A DNA stretch of 64,000 nt, taken from positions 992,001-1,056,000 of the forward strand of contig NZ_CP152376.1 of assembly GCF_038784515.1 (NCBI RefSeq). Reading direction: 5' to 3'. The stretch comes from Rhodoferax sp. GW822-FHT02A01 (GTDB lineage Bacteria > Pseudomonadota > Gammaproteobacteria > Burkholderiales > Burkholderiaceae_C). The number at the start of each line of letters is the position of its first letter. Within the stretch, counting starts at the first letter, position 1. The notes beneath the pieces are model-generated. The model saw only the letters and a program-made list of their open reading frames with translations, made no database searches and was not told where the DNA came from. Below, one piece after another: positions 7,538 through 16,264 of the stretch. A program made the position numbers and the translations under genes.

Positions 7538-10429
7538 TTGTTCAAAACTGACATCGGAGATTGTGTGTTAGAGCAAAGAATAACTACCGTTGAACCGCTT
7601 GCACCAAGTGCCATACCTGATTTCATTCGAGCGTTGGGATATGCTTTGGACTTGGGTACCGAAAGCGTATTTATCTGCGATGATGAGATTCGTTTCGTGT
7701 ATGTGAACGATGCTGTCATTCGACAATTGGGATACAGGCGGGACGAACTGCTGCGGATGGGGCCGCCCGACATCGATTTAAATATTACGAGAGAGAAATG
7801 TCTCGATATTTTTCAAAATCCCCAGGGCTTTCCGTTCACTTTTGAGACAGTGCATCGAACGCAAACTGGGAAGGTAATTCCGGTCGATATTCACGGAATC
7901 AATCTTGACATTGACGGACGGCGCTACGCCGTGGCCATTGCCAGAGACATCTCTGCACGAAAAAAAATGAATGAGGAATTACAGCGTAATGAAAAATATC
8001 AACGCACATTGCTCAACAACTTTCCTTTTTCCGTTTGGCTCCAGGATCCAGATGGGCGTCTGTTGATCGGAAATGACGCATTCGCCCGCGATGCAGGTAA
8101 GGCGTCAATTGACGATTTAGTTGGACTAACCATCTTCCCCTCCGAACAGTCCTTGCGCTCGACTGCGGATGACATCACAGTTATGTCTACTGGGAATGCT
8201 CTTCATATTGAGGAAAAACGCCGCGGTCCAGATGGCAATTTCTACTGGGCGGAAACTTGGACAGCCCCTTTGCTGGTCGAAGGACAGATGCAGGGTACTG
8301 TCGGCTATTCAAGGGATATCTCCAGTCGTAAGCAAACCGAGAACAGTTTGGCCAAAACTCTGGCCTTTGTTCAGGGCGTAATTGATGCATTTCCTGATAT
8401 CTTGTTTGAAGGGAGCCATGATGGCCGCTACCTCAATGTGTGGACGCGCAACCCCGAATTGCTAGCAGCTAGCCGTGAAAACATGCTGGGTCGCTCGCTT
8501 GACGAGGTGCTGTCTCCGAAAAGCGCGGCAATTGCCTGGGCGGCATTCCGTGAGGCCAATCTCACGGGGACGTCACATGGGAAGATCATCTCCATTGACA
8601 CACCAGTGGGGCTGCGTTCGTTTGAAATCTCAGTGTCGCGCATGCAGCTAAGCGACGACCCAAATCCCCACTTCATCACGGTGTCACGCGATGTCACTGA
8701 ACGCATACGTCTGCAGGCAGAACTTGAAAATCGAGAACACGAATTTCGCACTTTGGTTGAGCATTCTCCCGATGCGATAGCACGCTTCGACCTCGAACAG
8801 CAGTGCCAATATGCCAATCCGGTGTTGGCGCAGTCTCTAGGTTATGCAAGTTTGCCATTGAGGGGATTCACGCCTTGTGCCTTATTCGGGACTGACACAG
8901 GAGCAATGCTCACCGAGCGTCTGCAAAAGGTACAGGATAGCCACCAGCGAGCGGAGTTCGACATGTACTGGAAAAACACTCAAGGGCGCCAGAGCTCCAT
9001 TCTAGTTAGTCTGACTCCTGAATTTGACAATACGCGTGCACTGGCTAGTGTGCTCATGGTCGGGCGTGACATCACCGAGCTGAGGACTTACCAAGACACG
9101 ATCCATCAGATGGCTTTTTACGATACGCTGACTGGTCTCCCCAACAGGGCACTGTTCCACGAGCATTTGACACAGTTGCTGGCTGACGCGGCTTACCACG
9201 GCCAGCTTGCTGGAATCATGGTTGTGGATGTGGATCGATTCAAGGACGTCAATGACACATTGGGACACGGAACCGGTGATCAATTATTGAAAGAGGTCGC
9301 GACCCGTTTGCGGAATTGTGTAAGGACCTACGACACCGTCGCTCGCTTGGGTGGCGATGAGTTCGGTGTCTTGTTGCCCAAAATCAAGAAAGCAGAGAAC
9401 TTGGGCCATGTGGCGAGCAAGATTCTGTCGGCCCTGAACCCTGCCTTTGATCTCGCGGGGGGGGAGATCTTTGTCACGTGCAGCGTTGGCATCGCGGTCT
9501 ACCCGCAGGACAGTGAGCACGAACAAGAGCTGCTTAAGTACGCGGGCTCCGCCATGTACTTTGCCAAACGGTCCGGACGCAACGGCTTCCGATTTTATGC
9601 AAAGGAGCTAACGGCCAGCGCGCAGGCCCGTCTGTCGTTGGAGTCGGATCTGCGGCGAGCCACAAAACGGCAAGAATTGATGCTGCACTACCAGCCAAAG
9701 GTAAGCCTGAGCACCGGTGCCGTTGTGGGTTGTGAGGCTTTGTTGAGGTGGAACCACCCCGAGCGCGGGATGGTATCGCCAGTACAGTTCATATCAGTGG
9801 CAGAAGATATTGGTGTAATCTGTGAAATGGGTCGATGGGTGTTGCAAGAGGCTTGCAAAACGGCAATAGCCTGGAACAGAAACACCGGGGCGGGAATGCA
9901 TGGCTACAAGGTTGCGGTCAATCTGTCACCTAGGCAGTTCTTCGAGTCGAACTGGCTGGAGCAGCTCATCGATATCGTCCGTGACACTGGGTGCGCGCCG
10001 CATTGGCTAGAATTTGAAATTACTGAAAGTCTGTTACTGGACGAAGACGACCGTGTGCTGCCTGCGCTGATGGCCTTGCGTGACTTAGGCGCCACCATTG
10101 CGATTGATGATTTTGGAACTGGCTATTCTGCATTAGGGTACCTCACGCGGTTTCCGATAGACACTTTGAAGATTGACCGCTCTTTCGTGCAAACCGTTAC
10201 CACCGATCGCTACCGCAGCGAGCTAGTCAAGGCCATATTGTCCATTGCTCGTTGCCTCAACCTCGTTGTAGTTGCCGAAGGTGTTGAGAATCCGGAGCAA
10301 GCCGAATTCTTGAATTCCGAGGGCTGTCAGCTCGCCCAAGGTTTTCTGTACGGCCGCCCCGTCCCAAAGGATCAGTTACTTGTATTGCCCGAACTAATTT
10401 CGCAGCGGGTCAAACTTGATCAAGCTTAG
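7538..10429 (+). CDS. PAS-PAS-PAS-PAS-GGDEF-EAL cyclic-di-GMP signalling protein
   Basis: The 963-residue soluble protein has four PAS-type sensor domains (roughly residues 30-140, 145-270, 280-395 and 405-520), each ending in the VAIARDISARKK type of linker. A diguanylate cyclase domain follows (DTLTGLPNRALF at about 527, active site RLGGDEFGVLL at about 602, preceded by an RTYD inhibitory site). The C-terminal phosphodiesterase domain starts at about 700 (CEALLRWNHPERG, DDFGTGYSALGYL, TLKIDRSFV). Both catalytic signatures are intact, so it may make and break c-di-GMP. There is no membrane segment, pointing to a cytoplasmic input. The TTG start at 7538 is uncertain; GTG at 7565 is an alternative. 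It is flanked on both sides by halves of a broken IS3 element. Confidence 0.9.
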   Translation: MFKTDIGDCVLEQRITTVEPLAPSAIPDFIRALGYALDLGTESVFICDDEIRFVYVNDAVIRQLGYRRDELLRMGPPDIDLNITREKCLDIFQNPQGFPFTFETVHRTQTGKVIPVDIHGINLDIDGRRYAVAIARDISARKKMNEELQRNEKYQRTLLNNFPFSVWLQDPDGRLLIGNDAFARDAGKASIDDLVGLTIFPSEQSLRSTADDITVMSTGNALHIEEKRRGPDGNFYWAETWTAPLLVEGQMQGTVGYSRDISSRKQTENSLAKTLAFVQGVIDAFPDILFEGSHDGRYLNVWTRNPELLAASRENMLGRSLDEVLSPKSAAIAWAAFREANLTGTSHGKIISIDTPVGLRSFEISVSRMQLSDDPNPHFITVSRDVTERIRLQAELENREHEFRTLVEHSPDAIARFDLEQQCQYANPVLAQSLGYASLPLRGFTPCALFGTDTGAMLTERLQKVQDSHQRAEFDMYWKNTQGRQSSILVSLTPEFDNTRALASVLMVGRDITELRTYQDTIHQMAFYDTLTGLPNRALFHEHLTQLLADAAYHGQLAGIMVVDVDRFKDVNDTLGHGTGDQLLKEVATRLRNCVRTYDTVARLGGDEFGVLLPKIKKAENLGHVASKILSALNPAFDLAGGEIFVTCSVGIAVYPQDSEHEQELLKYAGSAMYFAKRSGRNGFRFYAKELTASAQARLSLESDLRRATKRQELMLHYQPKVSLSTGAVVGCEALLRWNHPERGMVSPVQFISVAEDIGVICEMGRWVLQEACKTAIAWNRNTGAGMHGYKVAVNLSPRQFFESNWLEQLIDIVRDTGCAPHWLEFEITESLLLDEDDRVLPALMALRDLGATIAIDDFGTGYSALGYLTRFPIDTLKIDRSFVQTVTTDRYRSELVKAILSIARCLNLVVVAEGVENPEQAEFLNSEGCQLAQGFLYGRPVPKDQLLVLPELISQRVKLDQA

Positions 10430-10550
10430 AGTTTGGAAGTGCACAACGGTTGGCAATATACGGCCGATCAGTGAAGTACTTCGCTATGTGGAAGCGCCAC
10501 CGACGTCCCCTCGTTTTCAGTAGCACTGAGCTTTGGAGTCTGGGGTTAAT

Positions 10551-10880
10551 TTAACTGGTTTTTGAATCAGTGTTTCTTGCATAGATAGCCGGAGTCATTC
10601 CGCCCAGTGATCTATTTGGCTGCTCCTCGTTGTATTCCCTGCGCCAGACTTCAATGACAACACGGGCATACCGAAAACTGGTAAACCAATGCACATTCAA
10701 ACGTTCATCCTGGAACCGCCCGCTGAATGATTCGAAGTAGGCGGTCTGGTTAGGCTGCCCGGCTCGATCAAAAACAACTGAACTCTCCGTGCATGCGTGC
10801 GCCTATGTCAGCACGGCTCGGCTGCAGAGCTCCTTGCCGTAATAAATGCAGATCCTGATCTCAAATGAAAGGCGCTGACC
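10551..10880 (-). pseudogene. IS3-family (IS407-like) transposase, 3' half, degraded
   Basis: On the minus strand the OrfB C-terminus reads clearly: GQPNQTAYFESFSGRF, QDERLNVHWFTSFRYARVV, EVWRREYNEEQPNRSLGGMTP, stop at 10551-10553. Further upstream YYGKELCSRAVLT is followed by a stop codon where the family has Trp, and the preceding RTDNG catalytic motif is garbled to RICIYYG. The fragment begins almost where the 5' half at 6845-7436 ends, but in opposite orientation. Confidence 0.8.
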
Positions 10881-11012
10881 GCTGTGGCGGCCAAGATGGC
10901 TCGAGTTGCATATGGAGTGATTAAGAAGAATGTGCCGTTTCGGCAGTTTTTCGAACAGAGTTTGCTCAGCGGATCGATCCCTCTCAGTAGGGCCGTCGAG
11001 GTACCGGCTCGA
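10871..11012 (+). pseudogene. IS110-family transposase, C-terminal fragment
   Basis: The plus strand reads LTAVAAKMARVAYGVIKKN and then VPFRQFFEQ...PLSRAVE, which resembles the C-terminal tail of IS110/IS116 transposases (AAKMARIA, PFRPFFE, LCRAV). Nothing upstream of it matches, because the IS3 fragment on the other strand begins there. The assignment is from pattern memory over about 45 residues. Confidence 0.5.
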
Positions 11013-11427
11013 GCTGGAGACCACTTGGATAATGCTTGGACCTTCCGCTGGGCTGCTTACATTGATTTAGGTACGGTAAAGATCGGGCTGGTCACAGCCA
11101 GGAATCTTGATTCCACTATGGTTAACTGAGACACCTATTGATGCGGAAGACTGCTGAGACCTCTGTTGCTTCTTCTTTGAGTATTGCCGATTCGCCAGTG
11201 CGGACCGGCATGGGATGCTGTTGCCATTTTTTGACAAACCTATTACATTTAGTACGTTGTCGGTTCTGATGGCTTTGGGTAGCTGAGTCCAATCCCACGT
11301 ATGTATCTCTGCGCCGTCGCGCACTTCGTGCGGTGGTCGTAAATCAGTCAACTTGACCTCAGGTGTCTTGATCAGGATGAGCAGTGCCTCTTGTACGAGC
11401 ATCTGGCACGCTGTGCCTGCCCATAAT

Positions 11428-11559
11428 CCGTACGTTGGCAAACAGGTAACCATGATGGACCTGGGCTGAACCGAACACATGCACCACCGGACCCAGCAGG
11501 CGCTCAGCGCCTATGTGCGTGTCAATCGGCGCGGTGGCGATCCACAGAAATTCGATGCG
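11428..11559 (-). pseudogene. IS66-family TnpB, N-terminal fragment
   Basis: The minus strand reads RIEFLWIATAPIDTHIGAER and then LLGPVVHVFGSAQVHHGYLFAN, a clear match to the start of IS66 TnpB; the intact copy at 31421 reads RIDSVWLATAPLDMRAGTDT and QPHHAYVFAN. The match stops after FANVR, and no start codon or inverted repeat remains. The area 11013-11427 holds no gene that I can support. Confidence 0.7.
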
Positions 11560-11589
11560 GATCCCTGCAGAGAGCTTAGTTGCGTTATC

Positions 11590-13197
11590 TCATTGATCAT
11601 TAGAACTTTGGTGTCCGTCTTTACCTTGCTGTGAAATTGAATCAATACGAAAAAAAGAGATCGAACGGACTAGACCGGCAGCTTGCAGTCTGAGTGACTC
11701 CGCGGCTGCAGCACTTTCTTCGACTAACGCTGCATTTTGCTGAGTGTTTCGGTCTATTTCAGAAACCGCTTCGTTGACGTCATGAATCGCTCGAGCCTGG
11801 TCAGCAGTTGCATTAGAAATTGAACTGACCATGGCACTTACCTCTTCAATAGAAGACACAATTAGCTTCATCGTGTTTCCTGCTGCATGAACTATATCAG
11901 TCCCAGAGAGAACCTTTTCCGAGGAAGCGCCTATCAGAACACGAATTTCCCTGGCCGCATCACTACTGCGTTGCGCCAGACACCGAACTTCACTTGCTAC
12001 GACAGCAAACCCTCGACCCTGCTCTCCTGCTCTAGCTGCCTCAACAGCGGCATTTAAGGCCAGTATGTTTGTTTGAAAAGCGATCCCATCTATAGTGCCA
12101 ACTATTTCGTTGATCCGCTTAGCCTGCGCACTGATAGCATCCATAGTTTTCACTACTTCCTCAACGTCTCGTCCCCCCTGCAGGGCCAAGCTTGCTGAGT
12201 CTACGGCCAAGCTACGCCCTTGATTAGCAGTCTCGACGGAAAGCTTAAGCGCACTTGTTAAACTCGCTACTGAATTGGAAATGAACTGCAAAGCCGACGC
12301 CATTTGTTCGGTTCGCCTTGCTAGGTCATTATTTCCAGTGGAAATTTCGCCGGCGGCCGCGTCAATTTGCTCTGCTCCATTGCGAATTTGACCGATCATG
12401 GCATTTAGGCGCTGAGCTACATCTTCGAGGGCTGTCAATACCTGACCGGTTTCATCGCTATTCGTTTTCACCTTGCGCATTCTCAAATTTCCATTGGCAA
12501 CTTCTTGAGCTATCTGAACAGCTATCTGCAAGGGGAGAACGATTCGCCTAGAAACAGCGATTGTAATTGTCACTCCAATGAATAGTGCTAGGGCAGAAAT
12601 TCCAATCGAGACACGATTTCCAAGGCTCATTTTGGCGGTTGTTTCCAATCCGCTAGCTTCTGCTTGTTGCACCTTATGTCTGAATAAGGCACGCAATTGA
12701 TTTCTGGTCTCGTTGTAAGAACTCTCGGCGGTGCTCATCATCACTGCAGCGGTGCTAATATCAACATCTTTCATGTCCAATGTATCTGCAGCGGCTTTTG
12801 CATATTTTTTAAAGGCACTATTCAGAGAAACTAACTTTTCCACTGATTCGGGGTCATCTAAAAGAACCTCATGAAAATGGTCCAGTTGCTGTTGAATTGC
12901 CGTGAGCTCTGAGAATATCCTCTCATCAAGAGACTTAATGACGGACGGTTTGAGACCCGCGCCAGCATACGCCATGCTTTGCATAACCATCGCGTTTACC
13001 GCTACTGCACGCTCTTGTAATTCGGCAACCTTTGTGACGTTAACCATGCTTTTTTGAGTCAAATAATCCAACGTCTCGGATGTGGCGCTAGAACTCCAAT
13101 ATCCGAATATAGTAACGAAAATGAGACACAACAAAACCAAACCCGGCGCCAAAGCCACTTTAGTCATTAGCAACAGATCGTCAAAGTTCGATTTCAC
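11590..13197 (-). CDS. methyl-accepting chemotaxis protein
   Basis: The 535-residue chemoreceptor has membrane segments at about residues 12-32 and 192-212 flanking a periplasmic four-helix-bundle-type sensor of about 160 residues. A HAMP linker follows, then the signalling domain with the conserved hairpin tip around residues 364-410 (GIAFQTNILALNAAVEAARA, EQGRGFAVVASEVR). It passes ligand information to CheA/CheW. No C-terminal methyltransferase-tethering pentapeptide is present. It follows a secreted Cache-domain gene by 58 bases and is probably co-transcribed with it. The region is richer in A+T than the metabolic operons. Confidence 0.93.
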   Translation of the reverse strand: MKSNFDDLLLMTKVALAPGLVLLCLIFVTIFGYWSSSATSETLDYLTQKSMVNVTKVAELQERAVAVNAMVMQSMAYAGAGLKPSVIKSLDERIFSELTAIQQQLDHFHEVLLDDPESVEKLVSLNSAFKKYAKAAADTLDMKDVDISTAAVMMSTAESSYNETRNQLRALFRHKVQQAEASGLETTAKMSLGNRVSIGISALALFIGVTITIAVSRRIVLPLQIAVQIAQEVANGNLRMRKVKTNSDETGQVLTALEDVAQRLNAMIGQIRNGAEQIDAAAGEISTGNNDLARRTEQMASALQFISNSVASLTSALKLSVETANQGRSLAVDSASLALQGGRDVEEVVKTMDAISAQAKRINEIVGTIDGIAFQTNILALNAAVEAARAGEQGRGFAVVASEVRCLAQRSSDAAREIRVLIGASSEKVLSGTDIVHAAGNTMKLIVSSIEEVSAMVSSISNATADQARAIHDVNEAVSEIDRNTQQNAALVEESAAAAESLRLQAAGLVRSISFFRIDSISQQGKDGHQSSNDQ

Positions 13198-13255
13198 AAG
13201 ATGTGCTTTCTATAGGTGACCTTGTAGAGACATTAGGGAAATTAGCTTTTTTTCT

Positions 13256-13714
13256 TTACCTATACACCCCTACAAAAACAAATCCATCGAAGTTGGGAAT
13301 TCGCTTTACATAGGAAGACTTTCCCTCAACTTTTTTGGATACAGGGTTAGTGAAGTCATAGTCAACCCATCCGTCACCTTTATTGGCGACACTTATCATC
13401 TCCTGAATAAACAACTTTCCATTTTGGTCTTTGAACTCAATCAGTACTTTTCCGATAAGTTTTTGATTCGCGCCGTGCGCAAGAACTAGTCCTTTATTAT
13501 CAAGAACTGAGACATATAGATCTTTATTTACCCACAAGCCATTTCCCGATGAAAAATCATTGAAAGCCGCGGAATTCCCTACCTGCTTAATGTGGGCCAA
13601 CGCCGCGTTGACCATGTTCTTAGCTTCTTCTTTCGTTCCACGCTCCTGCGCAATGGAGGAAAGGGAAATAAATGCAGCTATCAGCGCAATAAAAAGTCCG
13701 CGAATTGGGCTCAT
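13256..13714 (-). CDS. secreted single-Cache-domain protein
   Basis: The 152-residue protein has a signal peptide (MSPIRGLFIALIAAFISLSS, then IAQ) followed by one Cache-type sensor domain: AKNMVNAALAHIKQVGNSAAF, NGLWVNKDLYVSVLDNKG, and the C-terminal KSSYVKRIPNFDGFVFVGVY. Free-standing Cache proteins lie next to chemoreceptors in many betaproteobacteria and may present a small ligand to them. The ATG at 13714 directly precedes the signal peptide; an upstream ATG at 13795 would spoil it. It precedes the chemoreceptor gene in the same orientation. Confidence 0.75.
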   Translation of the reverse strand: MSPIRGLFIALIAAFISLSSIAQERGTKEEAKNMVNAALAHIKQVGNSAAFNDFSSGNGLWVNKDLYVSVLDNKGLVLAHGANQKLIGKVLIEFKDQNGKLFIQEMISVANKGDGWVDYDFTNPVSKKVEGKSSYVKRIPNFDGFVFVGVYR

Positions 13715-14517
13715 CTTCTTTTGATCCTTCAAAGTATTTGAATTGATGCTAAACACCCTCCTACTATGTACTGAAGATGATTTATTTACAGTCATCCAAA
13801 CGACATAACTACCATCATTGCTAATTCACTTGTATTCGCACACGTGGATCGAATAGATATGCTGGTCGTCGTACAGATAAAATAACGATTATTCGCCTGC
13901 GACAAATGTCAATGTGCAGTTGACCAGCGTGCTCGCAGGGTTTCCCTGTCAACTGCACTTTATGCCCGAGCTACCATACACTGCAGAAACCGCCTAGCCC
14001 GTACGTCTTCCCCATGTTGGTCTGATAGTAGAAGTTTCGCCGGTTCTCACTCTACCTGCATTGCTCCAGGGCAGACCGGCGACAGAGTACTTATTGGGCA
14101 GATGGCAGCGGGAAAGTTATCCATGACTCGGGCGGCGCCGATCGTTTCGGAGCGCATGCTACAGAGAATGTAGCTCCATACGACATAAACGATGACTGCG
14201 ATCTTCAGTTGGACTACATTACCTTGTTCTTACTTTCGCTAACGTTACTGCGTCGAATGCGCCATCTAGTGAGGCATCATCGACGAAATGTCGATGTCTA
14301 TGGAATACGAAACCGCTTCACATATGGCGCTTTAGGCTACGAAGTAGTGGTCTTGCCCTGCCCAATTGCATTTTACAAACCGGTGCAACGTAGTCTACAT
14401 AGGTGCGAAGCCGTCGCAATATTGAAGATGCTAGGCCAGTCGACATGGTAGTAACTCCGTGAACAAGAAATGTATAGATTGGGATCGACAATTATCAGAA
14501 GCTCCTGTGGCTCATGC
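13715..14517. other. 803-base gap without a recognisable gene
   Basis: I see no protein family, RNA gene or inverted repeat here. A short reading frame at 14209-14451 (80 residues, rich in Arg and Leu) has no ribosome site and no recognisable features. The composition and chance stops look like decayed DNA; the promoter of the Cache-chemoreceptor operon must lie at its left edge. Confidence 0.5.
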
Positions 14518-15225
14518 TCACTCTTCTATAGCACCACCAGTTGAACGCAAATGTTGCCTGAACGTCACAGTCGCGTCTACCTTTCGAGCAGCTAGAAACT
14601 CATCAAAGCACGCCTGCTGTCTGAAGGTAATACCATAATGCATACGTGCCGCTTGACTACGTTCAGTGTCCCGAATTGTGGTGGCCAGTTTCGCCACCTC
14701 TTGAGCGTGGCTCAGCGGGATAAAGATTACCCCGTCATCGTCACCAAGTACGAAATCGTCGGTAGTGATTGTATGCTCGCCGCAATTGGCAGATAAGAGC
14801 GCATCAGCCTCCTGTATATCCAGCCTTTGTGGCCCGACAGGTAATGTACCCATACTGAAAATTGGTAGCCTAATGGTTCGTAGTTCAACTGAGTCACGGT
14901 GCAAACCCCAAATGACTATGCCGCACATACCTGCTCGCGCCGTTTCCAACGTCACCAAATCGCCCACACAGGCCTCTTCCAGGCGCCCACCATTGTCGAC
15001 CACCAGCACGTCTCCAGGCTCAGACCGATTGATGGCTTCAAGAAATACGTCAACACTCCCATAGTGTCGTGAAGGGCGCGCGCGCCCCACTACATGCGTA
15101 CCATTCCAGAGTGGTCGGATTCCCACTGGGGCACAACGAACCGAGATTCCCAGGCGCATGCAGGCATCAGCGACGTGCGGTGTGGTGAGGTCCAGATAGG
15201 TGCGTTGAAGTCTTACAGTATCCAT
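14518..15225 (-). CDS. RraA-family protein (4-hydroxy-4-methyl-2-oxoglutarate aldolase-like)
   Basis: The 235-residue protein shows the RraA/HMG-aldolase fold signature: a VVDNGGRLEEACVGDLVTL segment at about residues 96-114, then GMCGIVIWGLHRDSVELR with the Arg-Asp pair of the metal-pyruvate site, and FVLGDDDGVIFIP near the C-terminus. Members cleave 4-hydroxy-2-oxo acids to pyruvate plus an aldehyde or oxo acid, or decarboxylate oxaloacetate; others (RraA proper) inhibit RNase E. The extra C-terminal tail and catabolic context favour the enzyme. GAGGAG precedes the ATG. It lies one base after the upstream acetoacetate-decarboxylase-like gene, so the two are coupled. Confidence 0.78.
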   Translation of the reverse strand: MDTVRLQRTYLDLTTPHVADACMRLGISVRCAPVGIRPLWNGTHVVGRARPSRHYGSVDVFLEAINRSEPGDVLVVDNGGRLEEACVGDLVTLETARAGMCGIVIWGLHRDSVELRTIRLPIFSMGTLPVGPQRLDIQEADALLSANCGEHTITTDDFVLGDDDGVIFIPLSHAQEVAKLATTIRDTERSQAARMHYGITFRQQACFDEFLAARKVDATVTFRQHLRSTGGAIEE

Positions 15226-15226
15226 G

Positions 15227-16078
15227 TCATTTCTCCTCGGATAAAATATATGCAGGGGTGCGGCGAAGATCTCGCAGCAAATGATTGTTTCGGTTTGTCA
15301 TGGCGATCGAATATCTCCATCCGCGGCCGACTCGAATGGGACGCAATGCAGACAGCGGCTCTGTTGGGGAGTCGAACACCGTTAGTTCTGCCGTCCCTGA
15401 CCAAATGGGGCTTGCATGCACATTCTCGGCTTGAAGGCGAACTAGCTCGCAAACCGCTGGGCGATCGTGCTGCCCTTCGAAAAGCGAGGGGAAGTGCCTT
15501 AGTGCCACGATGGGCCGGCTTCCGAATGTAACCGCAGAGTCGTCTGCAAGCTCTGAGAGCCTCACATAACCTTCAGCGAGACGTCGGTCTTTGAGTGCCA
15601 CCGTCCCTGCAAAGATCGCACCGCTTTCCAACTTTGGAGACGCAATCGAAGGTACACCCATGGACCGCGTGATCCACACTGAGCCAATCTTCTTCGGGTA
15701 GCCCAGGGCCCAGCCGCGAGCCAGCGAAGTATCCTGGTCGACCACTATATAGGGACAGTACTGCATCAACTTCCCCTCATACTGAACGCTAACCAGCACA
15801 ATGCACTCGCGGTACTGCGCTCGGATTGGATCCAGCAGCTCACCCCCTGTGTCCGTGCAAGCTTGCCAGTCGACAAAAGAGACTGTCATCAAGCCGCGCT
15901 CGTCAGGGTGTAGCCCCAAGCCAGGCGGCAGTAGCGCCTCAATGTCCAAAGGTTTTACCCAGCACTCGACAGTGATGAAGTCGGCCGCGTAATGCCACGG
16001 TGGATTTGGTGCAATACTGGCTTTCCCATCATGGGAAAAAGGCCCCATGAAACCCTGTGCGGCAGCGAAGCGTGTCAT
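15227..16078 (-). CDS. acetoacetate decarboxylase family protein
   Basis: The 283-residue protein carries the family's Schiff-base lysine segment GYPKKIGSVW (about residues 140-149) and a conserved early region PWHYAADFITVECWV. Family members decarboxylate acetoacetate or act as aldolase-dehydratases or hydrolases on other oxo acids. The position directly before an RraA-type aldolase gene suggests a two-step breakdown of an oxo acid, but the substrate is unknown. AGGAG lies about six bases before the ATG. The length is slightly above classical acetoacetate decarboxylases (about 245-265 residues). Confidence 0.78.
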   Translation of the reverse strand: MTRFAAAQGFMGPFSHDGKASIAPNPPWHYAADFITVECWVKPLDIEALLPPGLGLHPDERGLMTVSFVDWQACTDTGGELLDPIRAQYRECIVLVSVQYEGKLMQYCPYIVVDQDTSLARGWALGYPKKIGSVWITRSMGVPSIASPKLESGAIFAGTVALKDRRLAEGYVRLSELADDSAVTFGSRPIVALRHFPSLFEGQHDRPAVCELVRLQAENVHASPIWSGTAELTVFDSPTEPLSALRPIRVGRGWRYSIAMTNRNNHLLRDLRRTPAYILSEEK

Positions 16079-16264
16079 TCAGAACTCCTGTGTTGAAAGA
16101 TGCCAACTACGCAGCATTTGCGTTGCGCATACGAATGTACTAATTTGCTGGGAAGCGGATGGCATGCGGTCTGCTACCCATGTAGCGGTACTGATAGTCC
16201 GCAGGTTGGTCGCGAGTAGAAAACACAGTTTTGTTTGGACAATCGCATTTTGCTCTTTCCTTGC

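Noticed and set aside
11067..11480. Minus-strand frame of 137 codons containing a WDWTQLP-like segment
   Set aside because: It mixes a piece of IS66 TnpB at its start with sequence of no clear family; the WDWTQLP stretch is too short to call an IS3 integrase.
14209..14451. 80-residue plus-strand frame
   Set aside because: No ribosome site, no family pattern, and it sits in a long decayed gap.
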